NCBI RefSeq assembly: GCF_002288925.2
Contig: NW_022098058.1
Span: forward strand, 4,602,949-4,666,948
DNA length: 64,000 nt
From: Delphinapterus leucas
Lineage: Eukaryota; Chordata; Mammalia; Artiodactyla; Monodontidae
Reading direction: 5' to 3'
The position numbers and the translations under genes are program-made. Shown here piece by piece: positions 45,669 to 56,996 of the stretch. Within the stretch, counting starts at the first letter, position 1, and each line of letters starts with the position of its first letter. The notes beneath the pieces were generated by a model that worked only from the letters and a program-made list of their open reading frames with translations, ran no database searches and was not told where the DNA came from.

Positions 45669-48327
45669 TCCAATCTTCTCAGAGGCAATCAACTGCTACC
45701 TATCCAAAGATAGCCTATGTGTATGAAAAAAAAGGTGTGTGTGTATATGTGCATATTTCAAAGTGTAGTTTTAAAGTACAGTCACTTCTTTGCAACAATA
45801 CTTACAGAATGACAGAATAATAAAAACACCATAATCTTAAATTCTTATATTAATATAGTGCTTCATAGTTTTCAAAGTGCTTTCAAGTATATCAGCTCAT
45901 TGATCTTCAAAACTAACAGCCCTTGGTAAACATATTCCAACTTCAAAGGATCTAATTGAGTCATTTAATATAGCCATCTCTTTCAGGAAAATGATACTCA
46001 AGTCAACACCAAATGAAAGTTGTGTACTTAAAAAACAAAAAAGCAACACACTCCAAGGAGATTTTACTGTCTTCTCTTGGTAGCATATTCCAGTGTCTCA
46101 AATCTACAGTCAATAACTTACTGTTATTGACTATTATTTTTAAATAATAAACTGGCATCAACATCATGAAAACATTTCAGAATTACAATACACATATTTT
46201 TAAATTAGTTTCTCTATTTCAGCCTATTATTGCCAATATAATTGAATAGGAAAGCCATTCTCCATTCCTTATCTATTCCCACCACATCCACAATATATGG
46301 AACTGATTTTACTAGGGTCTCATTTCATGTAACAGAAGAGCAGCATCCATCAGTCTTCCTATTTTGGTTATGTAATGCATCAGAATGACTTTATAACGTT
46401 GATGACATTACTACCTGACTTAAGCCTCCTAAAAGTGGGTTAATGATTAACATGAAGATGTAACATTTAACTGATAGCAAAATATAAATATAAAACATTA
46501 TATTTACAAGTATGAAACGAGTTGATGTCTGAAGTAACTTATAGAAAATTAAAATTTAAAAGCATGAAAAAGAAAAAAAAAAAGCATGAAAGAAATGTTG
46601 TATACATTTCCATTATTTAAAAGCACCCATCTGGTACTGACTCCCTGGCCTATGTATTTGAGTTGTTTAATTACATAAAATTACTTCACTGTACCCATAT
46701 AGTATTTATCATTAAAAGGGTTTGAAATATTTTCTTTTTAATTGTGGTAAAAATACATAAAATTTACCATTTTAGCCATCAAAATACTTTTTAAAGACCC
46801 CAATTAATGTACTTAAAATGGAGAGATCCCTATTCCTTTTACTAATAAGAGTACATTCATTGAAAGATTAAGTCAATCATGTATATTATCACAGGTCATA
46901 AACCCAAAAGAAATCAGGTGGAAATTCAAAGGACACTACGTTTGAAAATTTAATAGTTTTAAGAATTCAGATTATGATCAACACTTCTCTAAATCTTAAG
47001 TCTCTTAAGCTGGTACCAAACTGATGCCAAATAATAGGACACTATCAAATGTAGGAAGGGCAAGAGTAACATTTTTAGACAAAAATATTTTCAAGTGCTC
47101 TACAAGTCTGAATGAAATTATTTCAGTAAGTCAATAGGTGAATTGGGGGACAAACGTCCCACAACTCCTATTTCTCGGCCATTAATCTCTTCACAGGCCA
47201 ACCCAGAATACACTGGTATGGTTTTTATATTCTATGTTTTTCACCAAATGAAAAATTTTAATATAGCCAAAGAAAGCTCTCCAACTGAGTAGGAAATAAA
47301 TGTGATATGAATGAAAAAATAATCAAGTCATCATTGATTTGCTGTTATTTTAATGATCTTTGATATAGAAAGTAGATTCTGTGTGGCTATATCTGTCCTA
47401 AAGAAAGTAAGCCTCCTGTGAAAATGTGAAAATAAATGTGAACCCCAAACTGAGATAACTACTGAGCATCCATTCCTGGAAAATTAAAGTTCAAGCTATT
47501 ACCTTAGAACAAACTGTATAGCCTTCATCTTTCATTTTAGAAAGGCCAGAAAATACATGTTCACATTTTCTTACATGTGAGTAAAGAAACAATGGAAGGC
47601 TAAACAAGAAACTGGTTACCTATGGAGGCAGGGATACGAAACCATTGAAAAGACATGGAAGCAAGAGTTCACAGTTATGTAATTTCTTATTTTTGAACTA
47701 CAGAAATGATTACTATTAAAAAATAAAAGAGTATAATATTCTTACTGAAACAATCAATCTTAAAACTATTTTCTCAGAGCCTCCTCAGCTTTTATCATAC
47801 CTTCTAAAAAACTGAAATTCCGGAAAAGAAGAAAAACCCTGATTTTCTACTACCCATTTAAAAGATTTGAGGGGTTGGCGGGGAGGGGCAACAGAGCCAG
47901 AGTGAGTTAAAACAAGACTTCCTGAATTTTTAATTCATTGTATTTCATCCCTTAAACATTATTATAGAAACTCAAGAGTAAATTCTTCTCCTTAACAAAG
48001 ACATTTTCTAAAAGGCAATACAGTTTATAAAGTTTCATGTAAGTACATGCAGTTAAGCTTCAACTACATTTAATATGGCTTTATTAAATCAACTATCTTA
48101 CTCAAATTGATGTTTCTCTGGCCAAAGAAAACAACTTTGTGGAAAACACTTACCAAGTTTGACTGATATATTCAAACCCTATCAGACATTAATTTCAGCC
48201 CTATTGAAAAGGGCTGCTCCAAAGCAGTTCCCTAAGTTATTTACTACACTGTTTTCTATAAGCATGGAGAAATATCGTAGTCCATGAGAGTAAGCTGATT
48301 AATAAACCAGAAATTTAGGGAGGCAGT
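45669..48327. other. mostly single-copy sequence
   Basis: A small L1M-type antisense piece lies at about 46735-46790 (TTTTAATTGTGGTAAAAATAC). Otherwise no repeat or gene is recognised over 2.6 kb. Confidence 0.45.
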
Positions 48328-48414
48328 TGGTGTGGGGAAGCAGAATGGGTTTAGAGTTAGACCTAAGTTTGAACCTGAGTCTGCCTCTGGCTGATCTTGG
48401 GAAAATTAACTTCT
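48328..48414 (+). repeat. MIR SINE, part 1
   Basis: Sense MIR: GGGTTTAGAGTTAGACCTAAG, TTGAACCTGAGTCTGCCTCTG, then CTTGGGAAAATTAACTTCTC. It resumes at about 49000 after two SINEs. Confidence 0.75.
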
Positions 48415-48430
48415 CTGAACCTGTTTCTTT

Positions 48431-48636
48431 TTTTTTTTTTTGGCGGTATGTGGGCCTTTCACTGTTGTGGCCTCTCCTGTTGTGGAGCACAGGCTCCGGA
48501 CGCGCAAGCTCAGCAGCCATGGCTCACGGGCCCAGCTGCTCCGCGGTATGTGGGATCTTCCCGGAACGGGGCACAAACCCGTGTCCCCTGCATCGGCAGG
48601 CGGACTCTCAACCACTGCGCCACCAGGGAAGCCCCC
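48431..48636 (-). mobile_element. CHR-type SINE, short form, in tandem with the next
   Basis: Left member of a SINE pair lying within one 16-bp duplication CTGAACCTGTTTCTTT (48415-48430 and 48984-48999). Its own 5' end at 48636 abuts the A tail of the right member. Confidence 0.93.
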
Positions 48637-48983
48637 GTTTTTTGTTTTTTTTTTTTTAAAGTAATTTATTTATTTATTTTATTTTTGGCTGCGTTGGGTC
48701 TTCATTGCAGCGAGCGGGGGCTACTCTTTGCTGTGGTGCATGGGCTTCTCATTGTGGTGGCTTCTCTTGTTGTGGAGCACAGGCTCTAGGTGTGCGCGCT
48801 TCAGTAGTTGTGGCATGCGGGCTCAGTAGTTGTGGCTCGCAGGCTCTAGAGCGCAGTCTCAGTAGTTGTGGCACACGGGCTTAGCTGCTCCACAGCACGT
48901 GGCATGTTCCCCGACCAGAGCTCGAACCCGTGTCCCCTGCATTGGCAAGCAGATTCTTAACCACTGTGCCACCAGGGAAGCCC
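48637..48983 (-). mobile_element. CHR-type SINE, long form, in tandem with the previous
   Basis: Right member of the pair; its minus-strand 5' end at 48983 touches the outer duplication. Its tail, on the left, is a mixed T run (48639-48658) and a (TTTA)n stretch (48663-48683). A deletion has removed part of the 3' body near 48700, compared with other copies. Confidence 0.92.
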
Positions 48984-48999
48984 CTGAACCTGTTTCTTT

Positions 49000-49068
49000 A
49001 ATGACAAAATGAAGCTGATACCACCTAACTTTAAGGATCATTAGGCAAATTAAATGTAATGTCCAAAC
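49000..49068 (+). repeat. MIR SINE, part 2
   Basis: AATGACAAAATGAAGCTGATACCACC and GATCATTAGGCAAATTAAATG continue the MIR from 48414. Confidence 0.7.
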
Positions 49069-49417
49069 TGGCAGGTTTCAGACTATTTCGGCTGGCTCAT
49101 GAAGAGGACTTAGGGAAGAAAGAAAAAGCTTTCCTTAGCGACTATTGTGAAGTCACATGTGAGAAAACTAAAAAGGAAGAAAATAATCTAAAATGGCAAG
49201 GAAAAGGAACTTTTCTGGGAGTCAGGTAACTGGGATCTGGTCAAAAAGAATAACTGAGCATCTCGCTTTTAAAATGAAGATTTTTACTTCAACTATTTAA
49301 TTTACTTCCTCCTTTTTACTTAGTTCAGATGTCAATATACACTAGCCTGAAGGAATCATTTGAATATTCTAGGGGAAATACCCAGTGTAAGTAAACATGA
49401 CTATCAAACTTAAAGAT
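49069..49417. other. single-copy sequence
   Basis: Nothing recognised. Confidence 0.4.
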
Positions 49418-49433
49418 AAAAAGCAGCTAAGGA

Positions 49434-49630
49434 GGGCTTCCCTGGTGGCGCAGTGGTTGAGAGTCCGCCTGCCGATGCAGGGGACACGGGTTCATGCCCC
49501 AGTCCGGGAGGATCCCACATGCTGCGGAGAGGCTGGGCCCGTGAGCCATGGCCGCTGAGCCTGCGCATCTGGAGCCTGTGTTCCGCAACTGGAGAGGCCA
49601 CAGCAGCCAGAGGCCCGCGTACCGCAAAAA
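49434..49630 (+). mobile_element. CHR-type SINE, short form, young-looking
   Basis: Perfect 16-bp duplication AAAAAGCAGCTAAGGA at 49418-49433 and 49631-49646. The B-box region is GGTTCATGCCC. The body is close to the most common short-form sequence. Confidence 0.95.
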
Positions 49631-49646
49631 AAAAAGCAGCTAAGGA

Positions 49647-51885
49647 ATAAAAAGAAGTTTGTTGGTGGAAAAAAAATACATCTAAATTAGATAATGGGTT
49701 TTAAATCACTGCAAACATTTATAAATATTTTCTTTCAGAAAATTTCCAACAAAATTTAAAGATGATCACATGAGTATTTCTTCTCATCAAAATTGGAAAT
49801 TGCTTTATAAATATGAGATCATCTTAAGACAAGTCTACATTTGTGGGAGATTATCTCTTATTGACAAAAACACTTGTTCATAAAGCTGGAATCATATGAA
49901 ATTGCCATTGTTCAACTGTTTTTGACCTGCAAAAAACCAATTTCACTTTAAGTGTTCCACGTGTGCCAGAAATACCATGCACTGGGGTACAACAGGGCCT
50001 CTGTTTTCAGGTAACATGGATTTAGCCAAAAAGACAGAATAGGGGCACAGTGCATTCACTGTAGTTTAAAAAAATTTTTTTGACATAACTATTCAGTTTC
50101 TCCTCCATATTTTAGTGCCATACAGACTGAAACAATTAAGAATATTATTTTTTCAATTCATTACTGAATTTTTTTCAACTCATTACTATGCTAAGGACTC
50201 TGGATAGAAAACAAATTTCCTTCGATTTGGTCCTGACCATCCAGTTTAGGACCCAGAAACCATGTTAAAATGGAGAGGGATGTTAGAAAAAGGAATTAAA
50301 AGAGGTCAACTCTTGGAGTCTTTTTACATAATCTGTACCTTTTATTTCTTCATGTTATAGAGAAGATGTGCTCCTAATCCCCCTAAAAGTGTTCTCCCCC
50401 CCTATAAATCACAGTCATGCATACAGTACAGAGTGAAAAGAGTGTTAAAAGTTCACAAAATTATTGGGAGAGAAATACCTAGAAAGCAGTTATTTTCTAC
50501 TTAGAAACTTATCACCTAGCTCTTACTTGTTTCAAACATTCTTATGCAGAAAGGTCACTGCCCTGACAATCTACACAACTTCCGTGTTTTAGTTGTACTA
50601 TATATTTGAAAATACGTGATCAGAGGATCACGTGAAGGAGAAACAAAAATGACTCTCTTTATTGTTCAGGAGAAATGTGGAGGCCTCCCAGCCCCCTCAC
50701 CCCCACCCACACACCTGGAATGAGGAGAAGGGAAGCAAGGAAAATTTATTCTAATACTCCTAAAAAGTCCCTGTTAGGCTTGGAGATGCAAGAAAAAAGA
50801 CAAAATTTGACATGGGGATGAAGGCAAGAGCTTTGCTCATTTTTGCTTGAATGCACACATCCTACACTGAGGTCACCTGTGAGGAACCTAAGGTTTCCCC
50901 TTAAGACAATAACGCATTTCAGGATTTAACAATTCTGACTAACAACCAAGGAAGTGTAGAATGTCTACTGATTTACTATTTGTTTAAGCTTCTGTCTGCA
51001 GAGAATTAACTGTGACACAATTTAGCCACCAACTGCTACATTTTAAAAATAGAGCTTTTAAAAAACAGAATGGGTTTCTGAAATAAGCTCAACTCTCAGC
51101 ACACCTCTTTCCAAAGTAGTTTCTGCACTCACTTAAAAAGAGAGCTCAATGACTGCGTCAACAGAGGTCCACTGCCATGGCTGATTCATAAAATCAGCAG
51201 CCCCTCTTCTAAGAGGGCTTTGCTTTCTTTCTTTCTTTCTTTTTTTAAATTTAAGTTTGATTTTCTTAGTTTAAAAGTTTTCCCCCAAAGCTGCACACGT
51301 GAAACCTGTTTTTGAAGCACAACTCTGTAAAAATTGATTCCTGAGCCTTCAGGTACTGCTTTTCACACACTCCTTAATGAAGGAATAAGCGAGTTTCTTA
51401 ATACAACCACTCATGTTAACATTTTCAAGGCGGTCATGCTTATTGAACTATCTTATGGTAGTTTTCCCCAGTTTAATATTAAACTCTGTATGAAAGCACT
51501 GATTCCAAAGACCAATAAAGCTTTCTCATTTTGGTCAAAAGCTGCTACATGAATTGCCAATTAAACATGCACTTTTTACCCACTATTCTCTCCTTCATTC
51601 ACACCCTCTGGAAACTGTAACTGAGAAGCAGACTACAACTTCCTGCAAATTCACAGATGATAGCTTTAGTTTTAGGGGAACAAAATCTGGGGTTTCCAGT
51701 GCAGTCAGCCTTAAACCTTTGTGTCTGTCTGAGGAAAGAACAAAAGGCGGCGCTTCCTCCCTCTGTCCCTCCTTAGCACCGGAGGAGGCAGGCTTGACAG
51801 AACAGTTCTAGAGAAAAAGGAGACCACGCCAAAGCTGGTGAGAGTTTCCCCTAAACACACACACAAAGCTACCCAAGGTACCCAC
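49647..51885. other. single-copy sequence next to the candidate first exon
   Basis: No young repeat for 2.2 kb. A TTTC run lies at 51226-51243. The part from 51700 to 51850 is less AT-rich. If the exon at 51886 is real, this is the 5' part of its intron, often rich in regulatory sequence. Confidence 0.45.
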
Positions 51886-51924
51886 CTTGGATAGCTGCCT
51901 CCTGAGGCTAAAGCGCTGAACCAT
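51886..51924 (-). CDS. candidate first coding exon of an unidentified minus-strand gene (partial)
   Basis: The minus strand reads ATG followed by 12 codons, MVQRFSLRRQLSK, ending AAG at 51886 and followed at once by a splice donor GTGGGT (51885-51880). The start context is ACCATGG, an ideal Kozak sequence. An in-frame TGA lies 18 bases upstream, so the reading frame begins here. A CpG-rich block lies 170-700 bp upstream in the same orientation. The short peptide is basic, with an RRQLS motif that could be a kinase site. No second exon is identified in the window. I cannot name the gene. A chance Kozak-donor combination remains possible because the exon is so short. Confidence 0.45.
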
Positions 51925-52089
51925 GGTCACCCTGAGTAATCTTCAGACAAAGCAATCCACGAAGGGAAGGGCTTTTTAAAAAACAGCTTCTTGTAAAAGT
52001 CGGTGGCAAAACATTTTGAAGACTATCACAGAAGTCCAAAGAATGTGCCTGGGAGTCTTAGCAAACTTGGAAGCCCTTCATTGTTCTAC

Positions 52090-52625
52090 GGGAGATACGG
52101 CAAAGCCCACGTAGGAGGGAGAGGGCGGCAGACGCGGCGGGGAGGGCGGAATCCTGGAGCTGCTGCGCCCAGTGCCCGGCCCTGCTAGCACTTCCTGTGA
52201 GTCAGCCGAGAGGGGTCCAGGCAGAAGGACCACCCCTTCCCTTTCCACCAAATCATTAGCCTAGGATGCCGCCGTGGTGCCACCTGAGACTCCGGGGACG
52301 GACCTGATTGTCTGTGTGGGAGGAGGACCGGAGCGCTGGGGTCAGAAGGCATCTGCCTCCAGGAGAAACTGGCAACCGCGACGATTCCTCCCACCCGACC
52401 CCTCCCAGTGGAGGGGGTCCGCGGCAAAGACAACAACCCCTACTCAACCTCCGCGGCAGGTAATCTTGCTGGGCGAAACCGTGTGAAAGAAGCCCTACTC
52501 CGAGAAGGAAACTCCTCCCCGCCGGCTCGGCAGCCGTCCGGCTTTGTCTAAGTAATTGGCCAAGCCTTTCCTCTTACTCACAGGGAGGGGTCCGGCCGGC
52601 CTGGGGCAGGAATGTCAGGTGCAGA
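52090..52625. promoter_or_regulatory. CpG island, probable promoter region
   Basis: This is the only unique stretch in the window rich in G, C and CpG outside SINEs and the retrocopy, for example the ACGCGGCGGGGAGGGCGGA run at 52132-52150. It contains an AP-1-type TGAGTCA at 52198-52204 and an ETS-like CTTCCT at 52191-52196, but no evident TATA box. Donor-like sites occur in both directions: CAG|GTAATC on the plus strand (exon end 52459) and CCT|GTGAGT on the minus strand (exon end 52582). It lies upstream of the minus-strand exon at 51886-51924. CpG density was judged by eye. Confidence 0.65.
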
Positions 52626-53276
52626 GACGCCTATTCCGAGGGTGACTTCAACTTCGTGAGCAAGTTAAACAAATTGAAACTGTCTCCTGAGACGCTTTCC
52701 CTCTCTCATTAGAACAATGTAACTTTAAAAAATCTACACACAAAAGGAACAGCTCAGACTGAATTAATGCAGGTAAAAAAGGTATGAAAAAATGTCAATT
52801 GTGAGGGCAGTTCCAAAGATAAAAAAATATTTTGTTATCATTTACTAGTCTCTTCCTATCTATTTGATTCTGCTTCCAGACAGCAAATTTAAGGAAAAAG
52901 CTTCATTTTAATGAAACTGTCCACTCTATATGCTCCTCTCCAAATTTTTCATTACTTCTGAATGAATTTAATAACTGACCAAGGCAGAACTTTTTTGGCA
53001 TATATTAATTTTTTCCTGCTCCAGTGACTCTCAATTCTCTGTGAGGAGGACGACGTGTTAGGCTACATACAGCCTTTTTGAAGTGAACCTACTATACGCA
53101 GTTGTTGAGTACTTAACATCTTTCATCCCATTGATTTCTCAAACAACCCTGTGAAATATGTATTAATATCCAACTCAGATAAGTAAAGCAGGCATCTTCT
53201 CTCTAAAATCTCAATATTATAAGTAAACCATATAGTGTTACCAAATTTTTTCTTCAGGTGAGAAAAATGAATTCGA
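52626..53276. other. single-copy AT-rich sequence
   Basis: Nothing recognised beyond the edge of the CpG island. Confidence 0.4.
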
Positions 53277-53289
53277 AAAGATAGATCTT

Positions 53290-53620
53290 GGGGCTTCCCT
53301 GGTGGCGCAGTGGTTAAGAATCCGCCTGCCAATGCAGGGGACATGGGTTCGAGCCCTGGTCCGCGAAGATCCCGCATGCCATGGAGCAACTAAGCCTGTG
53401 CGCCACCACTACTGAGCCTGCACTCGAGAGCCCACGAGCCAAAACTACTTAAGCCTGTGCGCCTAGAGCTTGTGCTCTGCAACAAAGAGAAGCCACCACA
53501 ATGAGAAGCCCGCGCACCACATCGCAGAGTAACCCCTGCTTGCCGCAACTGGAGAAAGCCTGCGTGCAGCAACGAAGACCCAAGGCAGCCAAAATTAAAT
53601 AAATCAATAAATAAAATTTT
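53290..53620 (+). mobile_element. CHR-type SINE, long form
   Basis: Duplication AAAGATAGATCTT (53277-53289) against AAAGAAAGATCTT (53621-53633), one mismatch. B box GGTTCGAGCCC is intact. Confidence 0.93.
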
Positions 53621-53633
53621 TAAAGAAAGATCT

Positions 53634-54165
53634 TTGAGCAATGGTTATTCTCAACTATGCCCATATCACACACTACTGTTTCCAATTATCACCAAATATG
53701 ATGCACAATTTTTAAAAATTCACCTGAAATATGACACATTTCACAGTACCTTCGGAAGAGGAGAAAAGAGGTACCAAATTCAAACAAATAGCAGGATGCC
53801 AAGGCTCCAAAAAATTACTCTAACCAAAACGCATATATGAAATTTTTATTCCAAAAAACTTTAAATGGAAAAGAATTGCACATATTTAACTAAACTTTGT
53901 GAAATTCCAAAGCTTACAAAAACTACTAGATGAACAGCTCTGAATGAAAGTGAAGACTCCTTCATATCTGGGTTCAGAGTATGCAATGTAACCTAACAGT
54001 TAAACTAACTGATTGAAATTTAATTCGAAGTGGAAAGTAGGTTGACAGAGAACTTGAATTCCGTGTGTTTTCTTTTTAATGGTAAGAGTACCAGTACCTC
54101 CGTTTTTCTCCTACAAAGAAAGAAACCAAGTAATCAGACAACTTCTCCTGGGAATGCAGAAGAAT
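53634..54165. other. single-copy AT-rich sequence
   Basis: Nothing recognised. Confidence 0.4.
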
Positions 54166-54170
54166 TAATG

Positions 54171-54276
54171 AGATGCTTTTGGCTTGCATGATCTTAGTTC
54201 CCCAACCAGGGACTGAACCCACACCCCTGGCAGTGAAAGCGTGGAGTCCTAACCATTGGACTGCCAGGGAATTCCC
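54171..54276 (-). mobile_element. older CHR-group SINE fragment
   Basis: Only the 5' half is left. On the minus strand it starts GGGAATTCCCTGGCAGTCCAA and includes a degenerate GGTTCAGTCCC B box. No tail. Confidence 0.8.
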
Positions 54277-54911
54277 AAGACATAGTGTCTTTAAACATAA
54301 AAATGAGGTGTTTCTGATACAAGCAACCAGAATCCCAGATCATTGCTGTAAGATTCTTTCTAACCTTACCCCCACCAAAAAAAAGAAAAAAAAAAAAGGA
54401 AAGAGGAAACGGAATTAGAAAAAAATGTCAGAAGTCTACAGACTCAAGTACACATTAAATATCAATCATAACTGAACAGGGTATAAATCCTCAAAGTGCC
54501 AGATACACATAAGAAGACTTAAAAGGATGGTGTCTTCATTCTAGGAGGAACCTACTCAGTTTTTGCCTATTAAAATAAAGATAAAACTGGAATTGTTTAA
54601 ATGCAATAAAACCTGTTAAAAGTAATTCAAACACATGAATCCAATTCATTCCTTGATAAAACAAAAAACTAAAAAGATCCTCAATAAATTGAGCTGTTAG
54701 GGGAAAGATTAGAATCTCTAAATTTCATTTATTTTGAGGAGTCTGGCAGCTTTCTGGATGAGAATAGCAGACCAAGATCAAAGGTTACAAAATAATAACA
54801 GGAAACGTTAAAATGCATAACCGAGAGAAAAAGCAACAGCCCTGTAATCATTCCCTATTACTCCAGGACCCAAATATACAATGCCATTTTCAGTAGTCTG
54901 TGACTAAAAAT
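54277..54911. other. single-copy sequence
   Basis: A-rich low complexity at 54376-54420. Nothing else recognised. Confidence 0.4.
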
Positions 54912-54924
54912 CCACATCTTCTTT

Positions 54925-55273
54925 TTTTTCTTTTCTTTTTTTAAAATAAATTTATTTATTTAATTGATTGATTTTTGGCTGCGTTGGGTCTTTGCTGGCT
55001 GCGTGCGGGCTTTCTCTAGTTGCAGGGAGCGGGGGCTACTCTTCGTTGCGGTGCACAGGCCTCATTGCGCTGGCTTCTCTTGTTATGGAGCACGGGCTCT
55101 GGGCACATGGGCTCCAGTAGTTGTGGCACACGGGCTCTAGAGCGCAGGCTCAGCAGCTGTGGCGCACAGGCTTAGTTGTTCCGCGGCATGAGGGATCTTC
55201 CCGGACCAGGTCTTGAACCTGTGTCCCCTGCACTGGCAGGCAGATTCCCAATCACTGCGCTACAAGGGAAGCC
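54925..55273 (-). mobile_element. CHR-type SINE, long form
   Basis: Perfect 13-bp duplication CCACATCTTCTTT at 54912-54924 and 55274-55286. B box decayed to GGTTCAAGACC on the minus strand. T-rich tail of mixed sequence on the left. Confidence 0.94.
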
Positions 55274-55511
55274 CCACATCTTCTTTCACTCTATGCAGAA
55301 GCAGATAAGAACTGTCCATAGTGTTCTTAATACTTTTTGCATCATCTACTCTTTGTGAATCTTAAAATCTATGGACTCAATCACTGGAGTGACATACAGG
55401 AAATGCATGAATGGACATACTCATGGACATACTCAGTGTTTTTGACACCGTTCCAAATGGTTCATTGATTCCACTAAAGCTTGTCGACAGACGCTATATT
55501 AAGAACTCTTG

Positions 55512-56241
55512 GAAAAGGGAACCCTCATACACTGTTTGTGGGAATGTAAATTGGTGCAGCCACTGTGGAAAACAGTACGGAAGTTTCTCAAAAGACTAAA
55601 ATAAGTAATAATAATAAATAATAGCTACTATGTAAAAAAAAAAAAAAAACCTAAAACAAGAACTACCATATGACCCAGCAATTCCACTCCTGGGTATATA
55701 CCCAAAAAACCCCAAAAAACACTAATTGGAAAAGATATATGCACCCCAATATTCATAGCAGCATTATCTACAATTCCCAAGATACGGAAGCAACCTAAGT
55801 GTCCATCAACAGATGAATGGATAAAGAAGATGAGGCAAATATATATATTTCATTCTTTTCTATGGCTGAGTAGTATTATATATAATGGGAAACTACTCAC
55901 CCATAAAAAAAGAATGAAATCTTGCCATTTACAGCAACATGGATGGACCCAGTGGCTATTAATGCTAAGTGAAATAATTCAGAGAAAGACAAATACTGTA
56001 TGATATCACTTATATTTAGAATCTAAAAAAGTACAACAAACTAGTGAATATAACAAAAAAGAAGCAGACTCACAGATGTAGAGAACAAACTAGTGGTTAC
56101 CAGTGGGGAGAGGGAAGGGGTAGATATTTTATAATAACTATAAATGGAGTATAACCTTTAAAAATTGTGAATCACTATATTATACACCTGTGACTTATGT
56201 AATATTACTGTACATCAAGTATACTTCAATACAAAAAAAAA
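55512..56241 (+). mobile_element. 5'-truncated L1, ORF2 end and 3' UTR, with internal palindrome
   Basis: Sense. It passes GGAATGTAAATTGGTGCAGCC (55548), TTCCACTCCTGGGTATATACC (55682) and the 3' UTR (GTTACCAGTGGGGAG), ending in an A run at 56232-56243. Probable duplication AAGAACTCTTG (55501-55511) against AAGAACCCTTG (56242-56252). An A run is inserted at 55634-55649, and a 74-bp inverted duplication lies at 55847-55920. The frame is broken. Confidence 0.88.
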
Positions 56242-56253
56242 AAGAACCCTTGT

Positions 56254-56835
56254 TCCTGTCATGACTGAAAAAGAGCTGATCATCGTCAATCACTAAGCCA
56301 TCTTGTTTTCTGCTTTCCCCCATAGGTAACAGTTCTTAGTAAAGCTGGGAAACAGAAAGAAAAAAAAAAAGCCTGTTCCTTACACTTTCCTTACTGTATG
56401 TCATAAGATAATCTACCTCCAAAGCCACAAATGGTCTTTATAAAATGGTCTTTTATTTTGTTTTAATTTTTCTTCATTACCATTATAGAAAAAAAAAAGA
56501 AAATTATTTTATTCTCCTTGTTTTATCCATCATATACAACTCCACACTGAGGATAATATTAAAACTTATTGAACTGCATGTTTTCCTGCACATGTATAAA
56601 CATATTCATGTCTGTTTGTTTGACAAAACTAGGACTGTACTGTTACTACTGAAAAAAAAATTCAGAAACACCTTGGATGAAAACTTATGAAATTTAAATA
56701 ATTATCCCAGTTTAGCTGGTTTCTATATTCAAAACACGTGCCCCTCCCTTTACACCAGCTTAATTCTTAAAATTCTCTGTAAACACATTTTAAAAATAAA
56801 CTGATATTAAAGTTTTGTATTTACTATTGAACATC
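56254..56835. other. single-copy AT-rich sequence
   Basis: Nothing recognised. Confidence 0.4.
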
Positions 56836-56839
56836 ATGT

Positions 56840-56990
56840 ATTACAAGTTACACTTTTACAGAGAAGGAAACTAAAGTTCAAAGAGATTTTCAAACTTGCC
56901 CCAAATCACAAAATTGGTATTAGAATTGGGACTAGAACCCCAAATACCCAGATTTCACTACACTGCTTTTCCCATTACATCATGCTTCCT
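56840..56990 (-). repeat. MIR SINE remnant
   Basis: Antisense: ACAGAGAAGGAAACTAAAGTTC, then TTGGGACTAGAACCCCAAATAC and CACTACACTGCTTTTCC. Confidence 0.7.
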
Positions 56991-56996
56991 CCTATT

